A stretch of 64,000 bases of DNA from contig NZ_JAHMHW010000001.1 in assembly GCF_020169515.1 (NCBI RefSeq), forward strand, positions 496,001-560,000, read 5' to 3'. The stretch is from Paenibacillus vietnamensis. GTDB taxonomy: Bacteria > Bacillota > Bacilli > Paenibacillales > Paenibacillaceae. A program made the position numbers and the translations under genes. Below are positions 34,266 to 42,537 of this stretch, in pieces. The notes below the pieces were generated by a model that saw nothing but the letters and a program-made list of their open reading frames with translations, was not told the DNA's origin and made no database searches. Each line of letters opens with the position of its first letter. The first letter of the stretch is position 1.

Positions 34266-35036
34266 ATGAGCGCACAGATGCCCGTACTGAAGGAACCGGG
34301 CCGGAAACGGGTGGGAAGCAGCAAGCTTCTTTTTATTCTTCTTCTATTATTTATTGCGATTCTTGCGGTCTTATTCTTCAATTCTTCAATTAGTAAAATT
34401 TCAGAAATCCAAATTGAGGGAAATCGCTTCTCAACGCAGGAGGAAATCGAACAAGCTGCGGCAATCGTGATCGGCGACGCTTTTTTCGGAACGACCTCCG
34501 GCATGCTGGAGGATAGGGTGAGCGCGCTGGCTCCGGTCGAGAAGGTTACGGTCACAAAAGTGTTCCCCGGCGTAATCAAAATATTGGTGCAGGAATATCC
34601 GGTCGTCGCTTTCGAACTGTCGGATGAGGGGGAAATGACGGCACTCCTGTCGAACGGAACGACGGTTGACGCCAGCAACGACCAACTGATGCTGATCGAT
34701 AAGCCGGTTCTGACAGGCTGGGCTGCGAACGACCCGTTAAAGGGCGAATTGACCAAGCAGCTTGCCCAAATTTCGGCCAAGCAGCTGTCCGACCTGTCGG
34801 AGATCATTCCGATTCCTTCCAATGCCTATCCCGACCGCATCCTCATCTATACTAGAACGAGGTTCGAGGTTATAACGGCCATATCCGTTTTGAAGGAAAA
34901 AATCGACGCGCTGAATGCCGTCATCGAAACGCAGGAGCCCGGTAAAATTACGATGCTCCTTGCCGACACGTATGTCCCTTTTGATCCCGAAGGTTCAGAA
35001 AATATGGACTCCGGCCAAAAAGAGACTACTCAATAG
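34266..35036 (+). CDS. divIB: Cell division protein DivIB/FtsQ
   Basis: A 256-residue bitopic divisome protein: a short basic cytoplasmic tail, a membrane helix (about 20-38), a POTRA domain starting ISEIQIEGNRFSTQEEI (about 43-112) and a beta domain with the RFEVITAI segment, ending in a hydrophilic tail. It stabilises the FtsL-DivIC complex and recruits the septal synthase. It is the last gene of this run before a 337-nt regulatory gap. ATG at 34266 follows AAAGGAAGGGAC. Confidence 0.93.
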   Translation: MSAQMPVLKEPGRKRVGSSKLLFILLLLFIAILAVLFFNSSISKISEIQIEGNRFSTQEEIEQAAAIVIGDAFFGTTSGMLEDRVSALAPVEKVTVTKVFPGVIKILVQEYPVVAFELSDEGEMTALLSNGTTVDASNDQLMLIDKPVLTGWAANDPLKGELTKQLAQISAKQLSDLSEIIPIPSNAYPDRILIYTRTRFEVITAISVLKEKIDALNAVIETQEPGKITMLLADTYVPFDPEGSENMDSGQKETTQ

Positions 35037-35168
35037 CTTGAAAGAATGGTAGAATTTTAGTTATCGCATTTATACTCGCTGGAGCTGGATAACATTAGGA
35101 TTTATGGGGCTTCGCAAGGGACGGCGCCTGACAGGAAGTGAACTTTTAACGAAAAATTTGTTGAAAAA

Positions 35169-35197
35169 AGAGGGAAAGTATTAAAGGCGTTGAATAT
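35169..35197 (+). promoter_or_regulatory. Sigma-H type promoter for ftsAZ
   Basis: AGAGGGAAA (35169-35177), an 11-nt spacer and GTTGAATAT (35189-35197) match the sigma-H consensus (RnAGGAwWW, 11-12 nt, RnnGAATww) with one mismatch. B. subtilis ftsAZ is known to have a sigma-H promoter that raises FtsZ at the onset of sporulation, so position and sequence agree. Confidence 0.7.
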
Positions 35198-35222
35198 GTA
35201 GAAAGACCTTGAGCAACAATGC

Positions 35223-35262
35223 AAACGGCTGGCGCCGCCCTATGGGAGGGACAGCCCGTTTT
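35223..35262 (+). terminator. Leader hairpin, possible attenuator before ftsA
   Basis: AAACGGCT pairs with AGC(C)CGTTTT, with an inner CCC/GGG stem. It lies about 20 nt after the predicted sigma-H start and just before the sigma-A-like promoter, so it could end upstream dcw transcripts. The T tail is short. Confidence 0.45.
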
Positions 35263-35289
35263 GCGATAAATGATAAGCTGGTTTATAGT
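35261..35289 (+). promoter_or_regulatory. Sigma-A-like promoter for ftsAZ
   Basis: TTGCGA (35261-35266), 17 nt, TATAGT (35284-35289). It would give a leader of about 75 nt to the ftsA TTG at 35374. It is predicted from sequence match only. Confidence 0.5.
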
Positions 35290-35373
35290 TGTGAAATTTA
35301 TAACTTCTTATCATGGATGAAGGACCGCTGCAGCACGCATTTTAATTTTTATTTGAAACGGAGGTGCCGCGAG

Positions 35374-36618
35374 TTGAGCAGCAACGACATCATTGTCAGT
35401 TTGGACATCGGTACATCCAAAGTTCGTGCTATTATTGGTGAAATGAATAATGGAGCCATTAATATTATTGGAGTTGGATCTGCCGACTCGGAGGGTATTC
35501 GCAAAGGGGCAATTGTAGATATTGACCAGACCGTGCAATCGATCCGCAATGCGGTAGAGCATGCGGAGCGCATGGTTGGCATTCAAATATCAGACGTATA
35601 TGTTGGAATTCAGGGCAACCACATTGCGTTGCAGACGAATCGTGGCGTCGTTGCCGTATCCAATGAGGATCGTGAAATAGGCGAAGAGGATATAGAACGC
35701 GTTCTGCAAGCGGCGAAAGTCGTTGCACTCCCCCCGGAGCGTGAAATTATTAATTTGGTTCCGAAGCAATATCTGGTTGACGGATTGGAAGGCATTTCGG
35801 ATCCGCGCGGCATGATCGGTGTGCGTCTTGAGGTCGAAGCGACCATCGTCACGGGGACGAAGACGGCGATACATAATCTGATGCGCTGCGTGGAGAAGGC
35901 GGGGCTGCGGATATCCGGCGTCATTCTCATGTCGCTCGCATCGGGCGTCATGTCCCTTACGAAGGATGAGAAGTCAATCGGAACCGTACTTACGGATATC
36001 GGCGCAGGATCGTGTACGATCGCGATATACGATCAAGGCGGGATCGCCGTTACGTCAACGCTTCCAATCGGAGGCGAATATGTAACGAACGACATCGCCT
36101 ACGGCTTGCGTACGCAAAGCGAACAGGCGGAGAAGATCAAACTTAAGTACGGCTGTGCGAACGTGCAGGACGCCGCTGACGACGTCCGGTTCAAGGTGAC
36201 ACGGATGGGCAGCAACGTGGAGAAGGAGTTCTCGCAGCTCGATTTGGCCAGCATTATCGAACCGCGGATGCAGGAAATTTTTCATCTGATCCGGCAAGAG
36301 GTGCGCAGGCTTGGCTACGGAGACAAGGTGAACGGCTACGTGCTTACGGGCGGCGCCGTATCGATGCCTGGAACGCTGGCTTTGGCCCAGGCGGAGCTCG
36401 AATCCTCCGTGAGAATCGCTCTTCCTGATTATATCGGCGTAAGAGACCCTGCTTTCAGCAGCGGAGTCGGTATGATACAATACGTGTCGAAATATATGGG
36501 TGCCGGCGGCGGCAATAGCCCCGCCAAGAAAACGCCGAGCCGCAAAGCAGCTCCAGCAGCTACAACCAAACCCGGTATGTTCGAGCGGATCAAGAGCATG
36601 TTTAATGAATTTATTTGA
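35374..36618 (+). CDS. ftsA: Cell division protein FtsA
   Basis: The actin-like protein that tethers FtsZ filaments to the membrane. 414 residues from TTG 35374, which has CGGAGGTG at 35360-35366; the open frame extends to 35209 but overlaps the promoter region. Motifs: phosphate-1 VSLDIGTSKVRAIIG (about 8-22), the SHS2 1C insertion (about 85-165), phosphate-2 VLTDIGAGSCTIAIYD (about 203-218) and adenosine motif LTGGAVSMPG. A Ser/Ala/Lys linker leads to the C-terminal amphipathic membrane helix GMFERIKSMFNEFI. Confidence 0.96.
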   Translation: MSSNDIIVSLDIGTSKVRAIIGEMNNGAINIIGVGSADSEGIRKGAIVDIDQTVQSIRNAVEHAERMVGIQISDVYVGIQGNHIALQTNRGVVAVSNEDREIGEEDIERVLQAAKVVALPPEREIINLVPKQYLVDGLEGISDPRGMIGVRLEVEATIVTGTKTAIHNLMRCVEKAGLRISGVILMSLASGVMSLTKDEKSIGTVLTDIGAGSCTIAIYDQGGIAVTSTLPIGGEYVTNDIAYGLRTQSEQAEKIKLKYGCANVQDAADDVRFKVTRMGSNVEKEFSQLDLASIIEPRMQEIFHLIRQEVRRLGYGDKVNGYVLTGGAVSMPGTLALAQAELESSVRIALPDYIGVRDPAFSSGVGMIQYVSKYMGAGGGNSPAKKTPSRKAAPAATTKPGMFERIKSMFNEFI

Positions 36619-36740
36619 CTACTATGAGAATATAAGTCTCACCTCTATACGATACTTATATTTCACCGCGAAACGTACCTGAGACGTCAATCATACATGA
36701 CGGCAAAGGGGGTTTACGCTTGACTGGGGGAAAATGAACG

Positions 36741-37865
36741 ATGTTGGAATTTGATTTTGAGCTTGAATCCATGGCTCAAATAAAGGTAATTGGTGTTGGC
36801 GGCGGCGGCAGCAATGCGGTCAACCGAATGATTGAGAACGGCGTTAAGGGCGTTGAATTTATTACGGTTAATACCGATGCCCAGGCGCTGCACTTGGCGA
36901 AATCCGAGCATAAGCTGCAAATCGGCGATAAGCTGACCCGCGGCTTGGGCGCCGGCGCTAACCCTGAGGTAGGCAGCAAGGCGGCCGAGGAATCGCGCGA
37001 AATCATCATGAACCAGCTCAAGGGTTCTGATATGGTATTCGTAACGGCAGGTATGGGAGGCGGAACCGGTACAGGCGCGGCTCCTGTCATCGCAGAAATT
37101 GCGCGCGAATGCGGCGCGCTGACGGTAGGTGTCGTTACACGGCCGTTTACCTTTGAAGGAAGAAAGCGGTCGACTCAAGCCGAGCTCGGCATCGAAGCGC
37201 TGAAGGAAAAGGTCGATACGTTAATCGTTATCCCGAATGACCGGCTTCTCGAAATCGTTGACAAGAAAACTCCGATGCTCGAGGCGTTCCGTGAAGCGGA
37301 CAATGTTCTCCGGCAAGCGGTTCAAGGCATTTCCGACCTGATTGCTGTACCGGGCTTGATCAACCTTGACTTTGCCGACGTGAAAACGATCATGACCGAG
37401 CGCGGCTCCGCCCTGATGGGCATCGGGATCGCGACCGGCGAGAACCGTGCGGCGGAAGCGGCCAGAAAGGCTATTATGTCCCCGCTTCTCGAAACATCGA
37501 TTGACGGCGCACGCGGCGTAATCATGAACATTACGGGCGGCACGAACCTGTCGCTGTATGAGGTTAACGAGGCGGCGGAGATCGTCATCTCTGCCTCCGA
37601 TCCTGATGTGAACATGATTTTCGGTGCGATTATCGATGAAGAACTGAAGGACGAGATTAAAGTAACGGTCATCGCGACCGGCTTTGAGCATAAATCTTCC
37701 GGCCCGATCAGACGCGCTCCGCAGCAGCAGCCGCAGCAGGAAACGCAAGAGTCTAGACAGACGAACCACTCCTCCGGAGTAAAGCCGTTTGGCAATAACC
37801 ATACTTCAAGCGACCAGCTTGAAATTCCGGCGTTTCTGCGCAACCGTCCGCGGGGCGACAGATAA
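36741..37865 (+). CDS. ftsZ: Cell division protein FtsZ
   Basis: The tubulin-like GTPase that forms the Z ring. 374 residues. The GTP-binding domain includes [13 protein letters not shown] (about 17-29) and the tubulin signature [10 protein letters not shown] (about 105-114); the T7-loop [10 protein letters not shown] (near 206) carries the catalytic acidic residue. A short Gln-rich linker (about 325-350) is followed by the conserved C-terminal peptide [10 protein letters not shown], which binds FtsA, SepF and others. ATG at 36741 follows TGGGGGAAAA. A strong terminator follows. Confidence 0.99.
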   Translation: MLEFDFELESMAQIKVIGVGGGGSNAVNRMIENGVKGVEFITVNTDAQALHLAKSEHKLQIGDKLTRGLGAGANPEVGSKAAEESREIIMNQLKGSDMVFVTAGMGGGTGTGAAPVIAEIARECGALTVGVVTRPFTFEGRKRSTQAELGIEALKEKVDTLIVIPNDRLLEIVDKKTPMLEAFREADNVLRQAVQGISDLIAVPGLINLDFADVKTIMTERGSALMGIGIATGENRAAEAARKAIMSPLLETSIDGARGVIMNITGGTNLSLYEVNEAAEIVISASDPDVNMIFGAIIDEELKDEIKVTVIATGFEHKSSGPIRRAPQQQPQQETQESRQTNHSSGVKPFGNNHTSSDQLEIPAFLRNRPRGDR

Positions 37866-37875
37866 TAGCAACAGC

Positions 37876-37917
37876 TATCCCGTCATACCGGTTTTTACCG
37901 GTACGGCGGGATTTTTT
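37876..37917 (+). terminator. Terminator after ftsZ
   Basis: ATCCCGTCATACCGG pairs with CCGGTACGGCGGGAT, with one mismatch and a T-rich loop, followed by TTTTTTG. Confidence 0.85.
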
Positions 37918-38002
37918 GCGTTTTTTTGCGTTTAGCCTACGGCCCGCAGCATCGACTTACGTGAAAAGAAAAGGTATGAAGCTGACGGTTTTTATTCCCG
38001 GT

Positions 38003-38069
38003 CTCGACAAAAAAAGATGTGTCATGCCGTCATGAATAGACAGACTTTGAAATAGGATTTTAATATACT
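38003..38069 (+). promoter_or_regulatory. Candidate Spo0A-activated long-spacer promoter of spoIIGA-sigE
   Basis: TAGACA (38037-38042) and TATACT (38064-38069) are good sigma-A boxes but lie 21 nt apart instead of 17. B. subtilis spoIIG is the known case of a sigma-A promoter with a 22-nt spacer that needs Spo0A. A Spo0A-box-like CTCGACA (6 of 7, reverse of TGTCGAG) lies at 38003-38009, about 65 nt before the predicted start. The promoter call is by analogy; only one clear box was found. Confidence 0.5.
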
Positions 38070-38138
38070 AGTCTCAATCGTTCTCCAGGGTACCGAGTCT
38101 GCAAACCCGATCAACGGAAGTAGCAGGAAGGTGACCGA

Positions 38139-39062
38139 ATGGCTATATACGTGGATGTCATGTTTTTGAGGGAAATGCTTGTGGATGGCGCTATTCTACT
38201 AACTTCAGCCTGGGCGCGCCATTTGAAACCGAAGCCGTGGCGAGTGCTGCTTGCTTCCGCAGTCGGCGCTTGTTATGTCGTATTGATGCTGTTTCCGCCG
38301 TTATCCTTTTTGTTTACGCTTGTCGTCAAAGTAATGATCTCGTTCGTCATCGTTTGGATTGCGTTCGGATTTGCATCGATACAACAATATTTGCGGAATA
38401 TCGCTGCTTTCTATGCGGTGAATTTCGTTGCTGCCGGCGCGGTGCTAGGTCTTTATTATTTGTTCATGCAGGGCTCTGGAGAAGTATGGAGAACGATTAC
38501 GTTCGTGAACGGCAGCATGCGGGTGGAGCTCAAGATGGGACTGTTTTATTTCATTGCTGCGTTTTGTATCGGAGTGTATGTTTACCGTTCCGTATTAACG
38601 CAAAAACGAGAACGGGAGCTGGTGCAAACTCATTTAGCTGAAGTGAAAATTACGATTGGAGAGCGCATTCAGACATGCACAGGCTTAATCGACACAGGTA
38701 ATCAGCTGTATGATCCGCTGACACGGACGCCGGTAATGGTGACGGAAGCTTCATTATGGCAGGAAGATCTGCCGGAATCGTGGTTAAAGAGCATCCATGA
38801 GGCCCAGGTTGACAGGCTCGTTGCGGGAATGGACGATCAGGACTTTGCGTGGCAGGACAGACTTCGGCTCGTGCCCTTCCGAGGGGTAAACCGCGGCTCC
38901 CAATTTATGCTGGCGCTTAAGCCGGATGCAGTTGAGATTACGAGAGAAGGACAAGTTTTTGAAACGCGAAAGGTTCTGATCGGGCTTGATGGCGGGAAGC
39001 TGACGTCTGATGGTGCATATCGAGCGATTATCCATCCGTCAATGGTACAACGGCAAGCGTAA
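38139..39062 (+). CDS. spoIIGA: Sigma-E processing peptidase SpoIIGA
   Basis: The membrane-embedded aspartic protease that removes the pro-peptide of sigma-E in the mother cell. 307 residues: five N-terminal membrane helices (about 1-155), then a cytoplasmic protease domain with the DTG triad in LIDTGNQLYDPLT near residue 184, the position of the catalytic Asp in B. subtilis. It is immediately upstream of its substrate gene sigE, the invariant arrangement in spore formers. ATG at 38139 is preceded by GGAAGGTGACC. Confidence 0.95.
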   Translation: MAIYVDVMFLREMLVDGAILLTSAWARHLKPKPWRVLLASAVGACYVVLMLFPPLSFLFTLVVKVMISFVIVWIAFGFASIQQYLRNIAAFYAVNFVAAGAVLGLYYLFMQGSGEVWRTITFVNGSMRVELKMGLFYFIAAFCIGVYVYRSVLTQKRERELVQTHLAEVKITIGERIQTCTGLIDTGNQLYDPLTRTPVMVTEASLWQEDLPESWLKSIHEAQVDRLVAGMDDQDFAWQDRLRLVPFRGVNRGSQFMLALKPDAVEITREGQVFETRKVLIGLDGGKLTSDGAYRAIIHPSMVQRQA

Positions 39063-39124
39063 TCGGTGAACTAATGGGTACCGTCAGCTCGTAATGCTTA
39101 AACAATCGGGGAGGGATGGGCCAG

Positions 39125-39847
39125 ATGCTCGTCAAGTATAAATTGATTCTTCAGTTATATTATTATCGGGTTTTGTTTTTATTCGGGTTAAAGAGCGAAG
39201 AAATTTATTATATTGGCGGCAGCGAGGCGCTGCCGCCTCCTTTGACCCGCGAGGAAGAGGAATATTTGCTGGAGAAGCTTCCTAGCGGGGACACGGCGAT
39301 AAGAGCGATGCTGATCGAACGAAATTTGAGGCTGGTCGTCTATATCGCCCGCAAGTTTGAAAATACCGGAATTCATATCGAGGACCTGGTGTCGATCGGC
39401 GCAATCGGTCTGATTAAAGCGGTAAATACTTTTGACCCGGAAAAGAAAATCAAGCTGGCGACCTATGCTTCCCGCTGCATCGAGAATGAAATTTTGATGT
39501 ATTTGCGACGCAACAGCAAGACCCGGACCGAGGTATCGTTCGATGAGCCGCTTAACATCGATTGGGATGGTAACGAGCTTCTCCTGTCCGATGTGCTTGG
39601 AACGGAGAACGATACGATATACCGGAACATCGAGGAGCAAGTGGACCGCAAGCTGCTGCACAAAGCGCTGGATAAACTGACTGAGCGGGAACGTATCATT
39701 ATGGAGCTGCGCTTCGGTCTTGCTGACGGCGAGGAAAAAACGCAGAAGGATGTCGCGGATCTTCTCGGCATATCCCAATCGTATATATCCCGTCTGGAGA
39801 AGCGGATTATTAAGCGGCTTCGCAAGGAATTTAATAAAATGGTGTAA
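39125..39847 (+). CDS. sigE: RNA polymerase sporulation sigma factor SigE (pro-sigma-E)
   Basis: The early mother-cell sigma factor. 240 residues from ATG 39125; an ATG at 39116 directly abuts the GGGGAGGG ribosome binding site and is less likely. The first 27 or so residues form the hydrophobic, basic pro-sequence ending near SEEIYYIGG, the site cut by SpoIIGA. Region 2 ([56 protein letters not shown]) and region 4 ([29 protein letters not shown]) are almost identical to B. subtilis sigma-E. It is probably co-transcribed with spoIIGA. Confidence 0.98.
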   Translation: MLVKYKLILQLYYYRVLFLFGLKSEEIYYIGGSEALPPPLTREEEEYLLEKLPSGDTAIRAMLIERNLRLVVYIARKFENTGIHIEDLVSIGAIGLIKAVNTFDPEKKIKLATYASRCIENEILMYLRRNSKTRTEVSFDEPLNIDWDGNELLLSDVLGTENDTIYRNIEEQVDRKLLHKALDKLTERERIIMELRFGLADGEEKTQKDVADLLGISQSYISRLEKRIIKRLRKEFNKMV

Positions 39848-39888
39848 AGGCGCCGACTACCGGGCGTTGTCGAACGATGTCGGATCAG

Positions 39889-39917
39889 GAATAAAATGAC
39901 CGCTCAAGGAGATAATG
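39889..39917 (+). promoter_or_regulatory. Sigma-F type promoter of sigG
   Basis: GAATA (39889-39893), 14 nt, then GGAGATAATG (39908-39917), which fits the sigma-F -10 consensus GGnnAnAnTR; the -35 matches GYWTA at 4 of 5. Spacing is one nt shorter than usual. Transcription of sigG by sigma-F from just such an intergenic promoter is established in B. subtilis. Confidence 0.55.
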
Positions 39918-39920
39918 TAC

Positions 39921-39946
39921 ATTAATGTTTCTCCTTGGGAGGTAAT
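39921..39946 (+). promoter_or_regulatory. RBS-masking hairpin in the sigG leader
   Basis: TCTCC (39930-39934) can pair with GGAGG (39938-39942) around a TTG loop, and outer ATTA (39921-39924) with TAAT (39943-39946). The ribosome binding site TGGGAGGT is thereby hidden, and the start codon is the weak TTG. This would keep sigma-G synthesis low. Confidence 0.5.
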
Positions 39947-39950
39947 CACG

Positions 39951-40733
39951 TTGACCCGAAATAAAGTCGAGATCTGTGGAGTGGATACCGCGAAACTGCC
40001 TGTCCTAACGAATGCCGAAATGAGAGAATTGTTCACGGCATTACAAACCCGCAACGAGTGGGCAGCAAGAGAGAAATTGGTTAACGGCAATTTGAGGCTT
40101 GTACTTAGCGTCATTCAGCGGTTTAACAATAGGGGTGAATTTGTAGACGACTTGTTTCAGGTCGGCTGCATCGGACTTATGAAGGCGATCGATAATTTCG
40201 ATCTTGGGCAAAATGTCAAATTTTCCACCTATGCCGTACCGATGATTATCGGTGAAATCCGCCGTTACTTAAGAGACAACAATCCGATTCGAGTATCGCG
40301 GAGCTTGAGGGATATCGCCTATAAGGCGCTTCAGGTCCGGGACAGCTTGACGAACCGAAATTCCCGCGAGCCTACGATATTCGAAATATCGGAAGCGCTG
40401 AACGTTCCGAAGGAAGACGTCGTATTTGCCTTAGATGCCATTCAGGATCCCGTATCGTTATTTGAGCCGATTTATCACGACGGCGGTGATCCGATTTATG
40501 TGATGGATCAAATTAGCGACGACCGGAACAAGGACGTGTCCTGGATCGAGGAGATTGCGCTACGCGAAGCGATGCATAAGCTGAACGACCGGGAAAAAAT
40601 GATTTTATCCATGCGTTTTTTTGAAGGTAAAACGCAAATGGAGGTTGCAGACGAAATCGGCATCTCGCAGGCGCAGGTGTCGCGTCTGGAGAAATCGGCC
40701 ATCCAGCAAATGCAGAAGCATGTCAAAACATAA
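39951..40733 (+). CDS. sigG: RNA polymerase sporulation sigma factor SigG
   Basis: The late forespore sigma factor. 260 residues from TTG 39951, exactly the length of B. subtilis sigma-G, starting TRNKVEICGVDTAKLPVL. Region 2 has REKLVNGNLRLVLSVIQRF and DNFDLGQNVKFSTYAVPMI; region 3 IIGEIRRYLRDNNPIRVSRS; region 4 KTQMEVADEIGISQAQVSRLEK. The TGGGAGGT ribosome binding site at 39936-39943 sits inside a possible hairpin. It lies about 100 nt after sigE, the conserved order, and ends at a bidirectional terminator. Confidence 0.98.
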   Translation: MTRNKVEICGVDTAKLPVLTNAEMRELFTALQTRNEWAAREKLVNGNLRLVLSVIQRFNNRGEFVDDLFQVGCIGLMKAIDNFDLGQNVKFSTYAVPMIIGEIRRYLRDNNPIRVSRSLRDIAYKALQVRDSLTNRNSREPTIFEISEALNVPKEDVVFALDAIQDPVSLFEPIYHDGGDPIYVMDQISDDRNKDVSWIEEIALREAMHKLNDREKMILSMRFFEGKTQMEVADEIGISQAQVSRLEKSAIQQMQKHVKT

Positions 40734-40768
40734 GAAAAAGCGGTGCCGGGATACGGCGCCGCTTTTTT
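40734..40768. terminator. Bidirectional terminator between sigG and DUF3995 gene
   Basis: AAAAAGCGGTGCC pairs with GGCGCCGCTTTTTT (one mismatch) around GGGATAC. Runs of A and T on both sides serve both strands. Confidence 0.88.
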
Positions 40769-40777
40769 ACGTTTCGA

Positions 40778-41182
40778 TCAGTCGATGGTCAGCATCCACA
40801 CCGTAAGAGCCTTCAGCAGCAGGCAGAGAGGGGAGTATACCCAAGTATCCATGCGGGCGAACGGCGTACTCCTGACCCGTTTAAAGAAGCCGAGTGCACG
40901 AAATTCTCCAATGGACCGCAATAGCAATGCGGCCGCAAGCGACCAGCCGACAAAGCCGGGCAGCCACTTGGGTCCCACCGGAAATATGCCGCCATACATC
41001 ATGATCCATGCGGCAGCAGCCCAGAAAAGGAGCGTAACAACGGCGATTTCCGGACGCCCCGGCTTGAAGAACGGCTGCAACGCATCGTCGCGGAATGGAA
41101 TCGCGGTCATGAAGCTTTTACGTCCTCCCAGAAGCCAATAGAGATGGATAAAGCTGATTACAATGAATACTCCTGCAATCAA
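40778..41182 (-). CDS. DUF3995 family membrane protein
   Basis: A protein of about 134 residues with four hydrophobic helices (about 2-18, 46-64, 72-88 and 112-130). The motif SFIHLYWLLGG and the loop RSIGEFRALGFFKR fit the DUF3995 family of uncharacterised membrane proteins. The start is uncertain: the first in-frame start codon is TTG at 41182 with little ribosome binding sequence, while a strong GGGAGGTG at 41206-41213 lies about 23 nt further up with no standard in-frame start near it. It is the only reverse-strand gene in this stretch, opposite to the ylm operon. Confidence 0.75.
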   Translation of the reverse strand: MIAGVFIVISFIHLYWLLGGRKSFMTAIPFRDDALQPFFKPGRPEIAVVTLLFWAAAAWIMMYGGIFPVGPKWLPGFVGWSLAAALLLRSIGEFRALGFFKRVRSTPFARMDTWVYSPLCLLLKALTVWMLTID

Positions 41183-41358
41183 TTTCTCGACGACTAATGC
41201 CTGAACACCTCCCGACGAAAAGGCTTGAAGTCCGAGTTGAATCCAGTCTTGCTCGGTAGCGGCCGTTTTTTAGGAAAACAGGACATTTTGGGCGATTCGT
41301 TCATATAGTTATAGGAGATGGTTCGGACGTTCACTTTGCCTGAAGGTGGTGACGCATT

Positions 41359-41640
41359 ATGAAAATTTCCGATTTCCAAACGAAGGATGTCATTAATATT
41401 GTTGACGGCAAAAAGCTGGGCCAGATCACCGATCTGGAGCTGGATTTGAGGCAGGGACGCATTGATTCGATTGTCATTCCGCAGTATACGAAATTTCTCG
41501 GGATGTTTGGCGGAGGCGGGACCGAGGTGGTCATTCCTTGGCGCAATATCGTAAAAATCGGCGCGGACGTCGTGCTTGTCCGGCTGGACGAAACAAAAGC
41601 GCTGCGCGCGGAAGAAGATGATTTGCACGCCCGCTCGTAA
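41359..41640 (+). CDS. ylmC: YlmC/YmxH family PRC-barrel sporulation protein
   Basis: A 93-residue single-domain PRC-barrel protein (MKISDFQTKDVINIVDGKKLGQI, then RIDSIVIPQ and EVVIPWRNIVKIGADVVLV). YlmC/YmxH proteins are found in spore formers; no molecular function is established. It opens the ylmC-ylmD-ylmE-sepF-ylmG-ylmH-divIVA run. ATG at 41359, with GAAGGTGG upstream. Confidence 0.9.
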   Translation: MKISDFQTKDVINIVDGKKLGQITDLELDLRQGRIDSIVIPQYTKFLGMFGGGGTEVVIPWRNIVKIGADVVLVRLDETKALRAEEDDLHARS

Positions 41641-41682
41641 CAAGGTAAACTTATCCTATGTTTACAGTAGAGGTGATCGGAA

Positions 41683-42534
41683 TTGGAAGTTTTTGAGCTA
41701 TATCAAACGGCGAAGGGTCCTTCGCTTTTTTTGTTGCCGAAATGGCGTGACCGGTTCCAAAGCATAACCGCAGGCTTTACGAGCCGGTTGGGCGGTACGA
41801 GCGAAGCGCCTTACGCTTCTTTGAATGTCGGGCTGCATGTCGGTGATCAAACCGAAAGCGTCATCGCGAACCGCCGGCTGACAGCCGAGGCGCTCGGCTG
41901 GCCGTTCGAAGCGTGGACATGTGCCGAGCAGGTGCATGGCAACCGCGTACATCGCGTGACGGTGGAGGATACAGGAAGCGGACGAGAGTCGCTGGAAGAC
42001 GTCATCAAGGGCTGCGACGCTATTATGACGGATGTTCCCGGCGTTCTGCTAGCCTCCTTCTATGCGGATTGCGTTCCGTTATATTTTTACGATCCCGTTC
42101 GTCAAGCGGCTGCGCTCGCGCATGCGGGCTGGAAGGGAACGGTTCAGCAAGTTGCCCGTGTAACGATTGAAGCGATGTCGACGGCGTTCGGAACGAAGCC
42201 GGAGGAGCTGTCGGCTGCCATCGGTCCGTCGATCGGGGATTGCTGCTATGAGGTGGACGGTCCGGTTATCGGCCAAGTGGAGCAGCTTCTCGGCAATATG
42301 GCAATTTCCGAAGACGAAGCTGATGCTATGCTGCAGAGAACGGGTAATGGAAAGGCAAACTTAAACTTGAAAGAAATAAACCGACAGATTATGATAAAAG
42401 CAGGAATTTTGCCGATCCATATCGAAATGACAAAGTGGTGCACCGGATGCAGAACGGATTTATTCTTTTCTCACCGGATGGAAGGCGGCACGACAGGCCG
42501 AATGGCCAGCTGGATCGGCATTCGGGAGAGGTGA
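41683..42534 (+). CDS. ylmD: Peptidoglycan editing factor PgeF (YlmD, multicopper-oxidase-fold)
   Basis: A 283-residue protein of the DUF152/YfiH family. E. coli YfiH removes misincorporated L-serine from UDP-MurNAc precursors, and related proteins act as purine nucleoside phosphorylases. Metal-site motifs visible are VHGNRVHRV (near 84), ASFYADCVPLYFYDP (near 124), AHAGWKGTV (near 141) and the terminal CTGCRTDLFFSHR. The TTG start at 41683 follows AGAGGTGATCGG. In the Bacillales division cluster it always sits between ylmC and ylmE, in keeping with a wall-precursor role. Confidence 0.93.
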   Translation: MEVFELYQTAKGPSLFLLPKWRDRFQSITAGFTSRLGGTSEAPYASLNVGLHVGDQTESVIANRRLTAEALGWPFEAWTCAEQVHGNRVHRVTVEDTGSGRESLEDVIKGCDAIMTDVPGVLLASFYADCVPLYFYDPVRQAAALAHAGWKGTVQQVARVTIEAMSTAFGTKPEELSAAIGPSIGDCCYEVDGPVIGQVEQLLGNMAISEDEADAMLQRTGNGKANLNLKEINRQIMIKAGILPIHIEMTKWCTGCRTDLFFSHRMEGGTTGRMASWIGIRER

Positions 42535-42537
42535 AGC

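Noticed and set aside
35209..35373. 55-residue N-terminal extension of FtsA
   Set aside because: It covers the promoter and hairpin region and adds sequence foreign to FtsA; the TTG at 35374 has a strong RBS.
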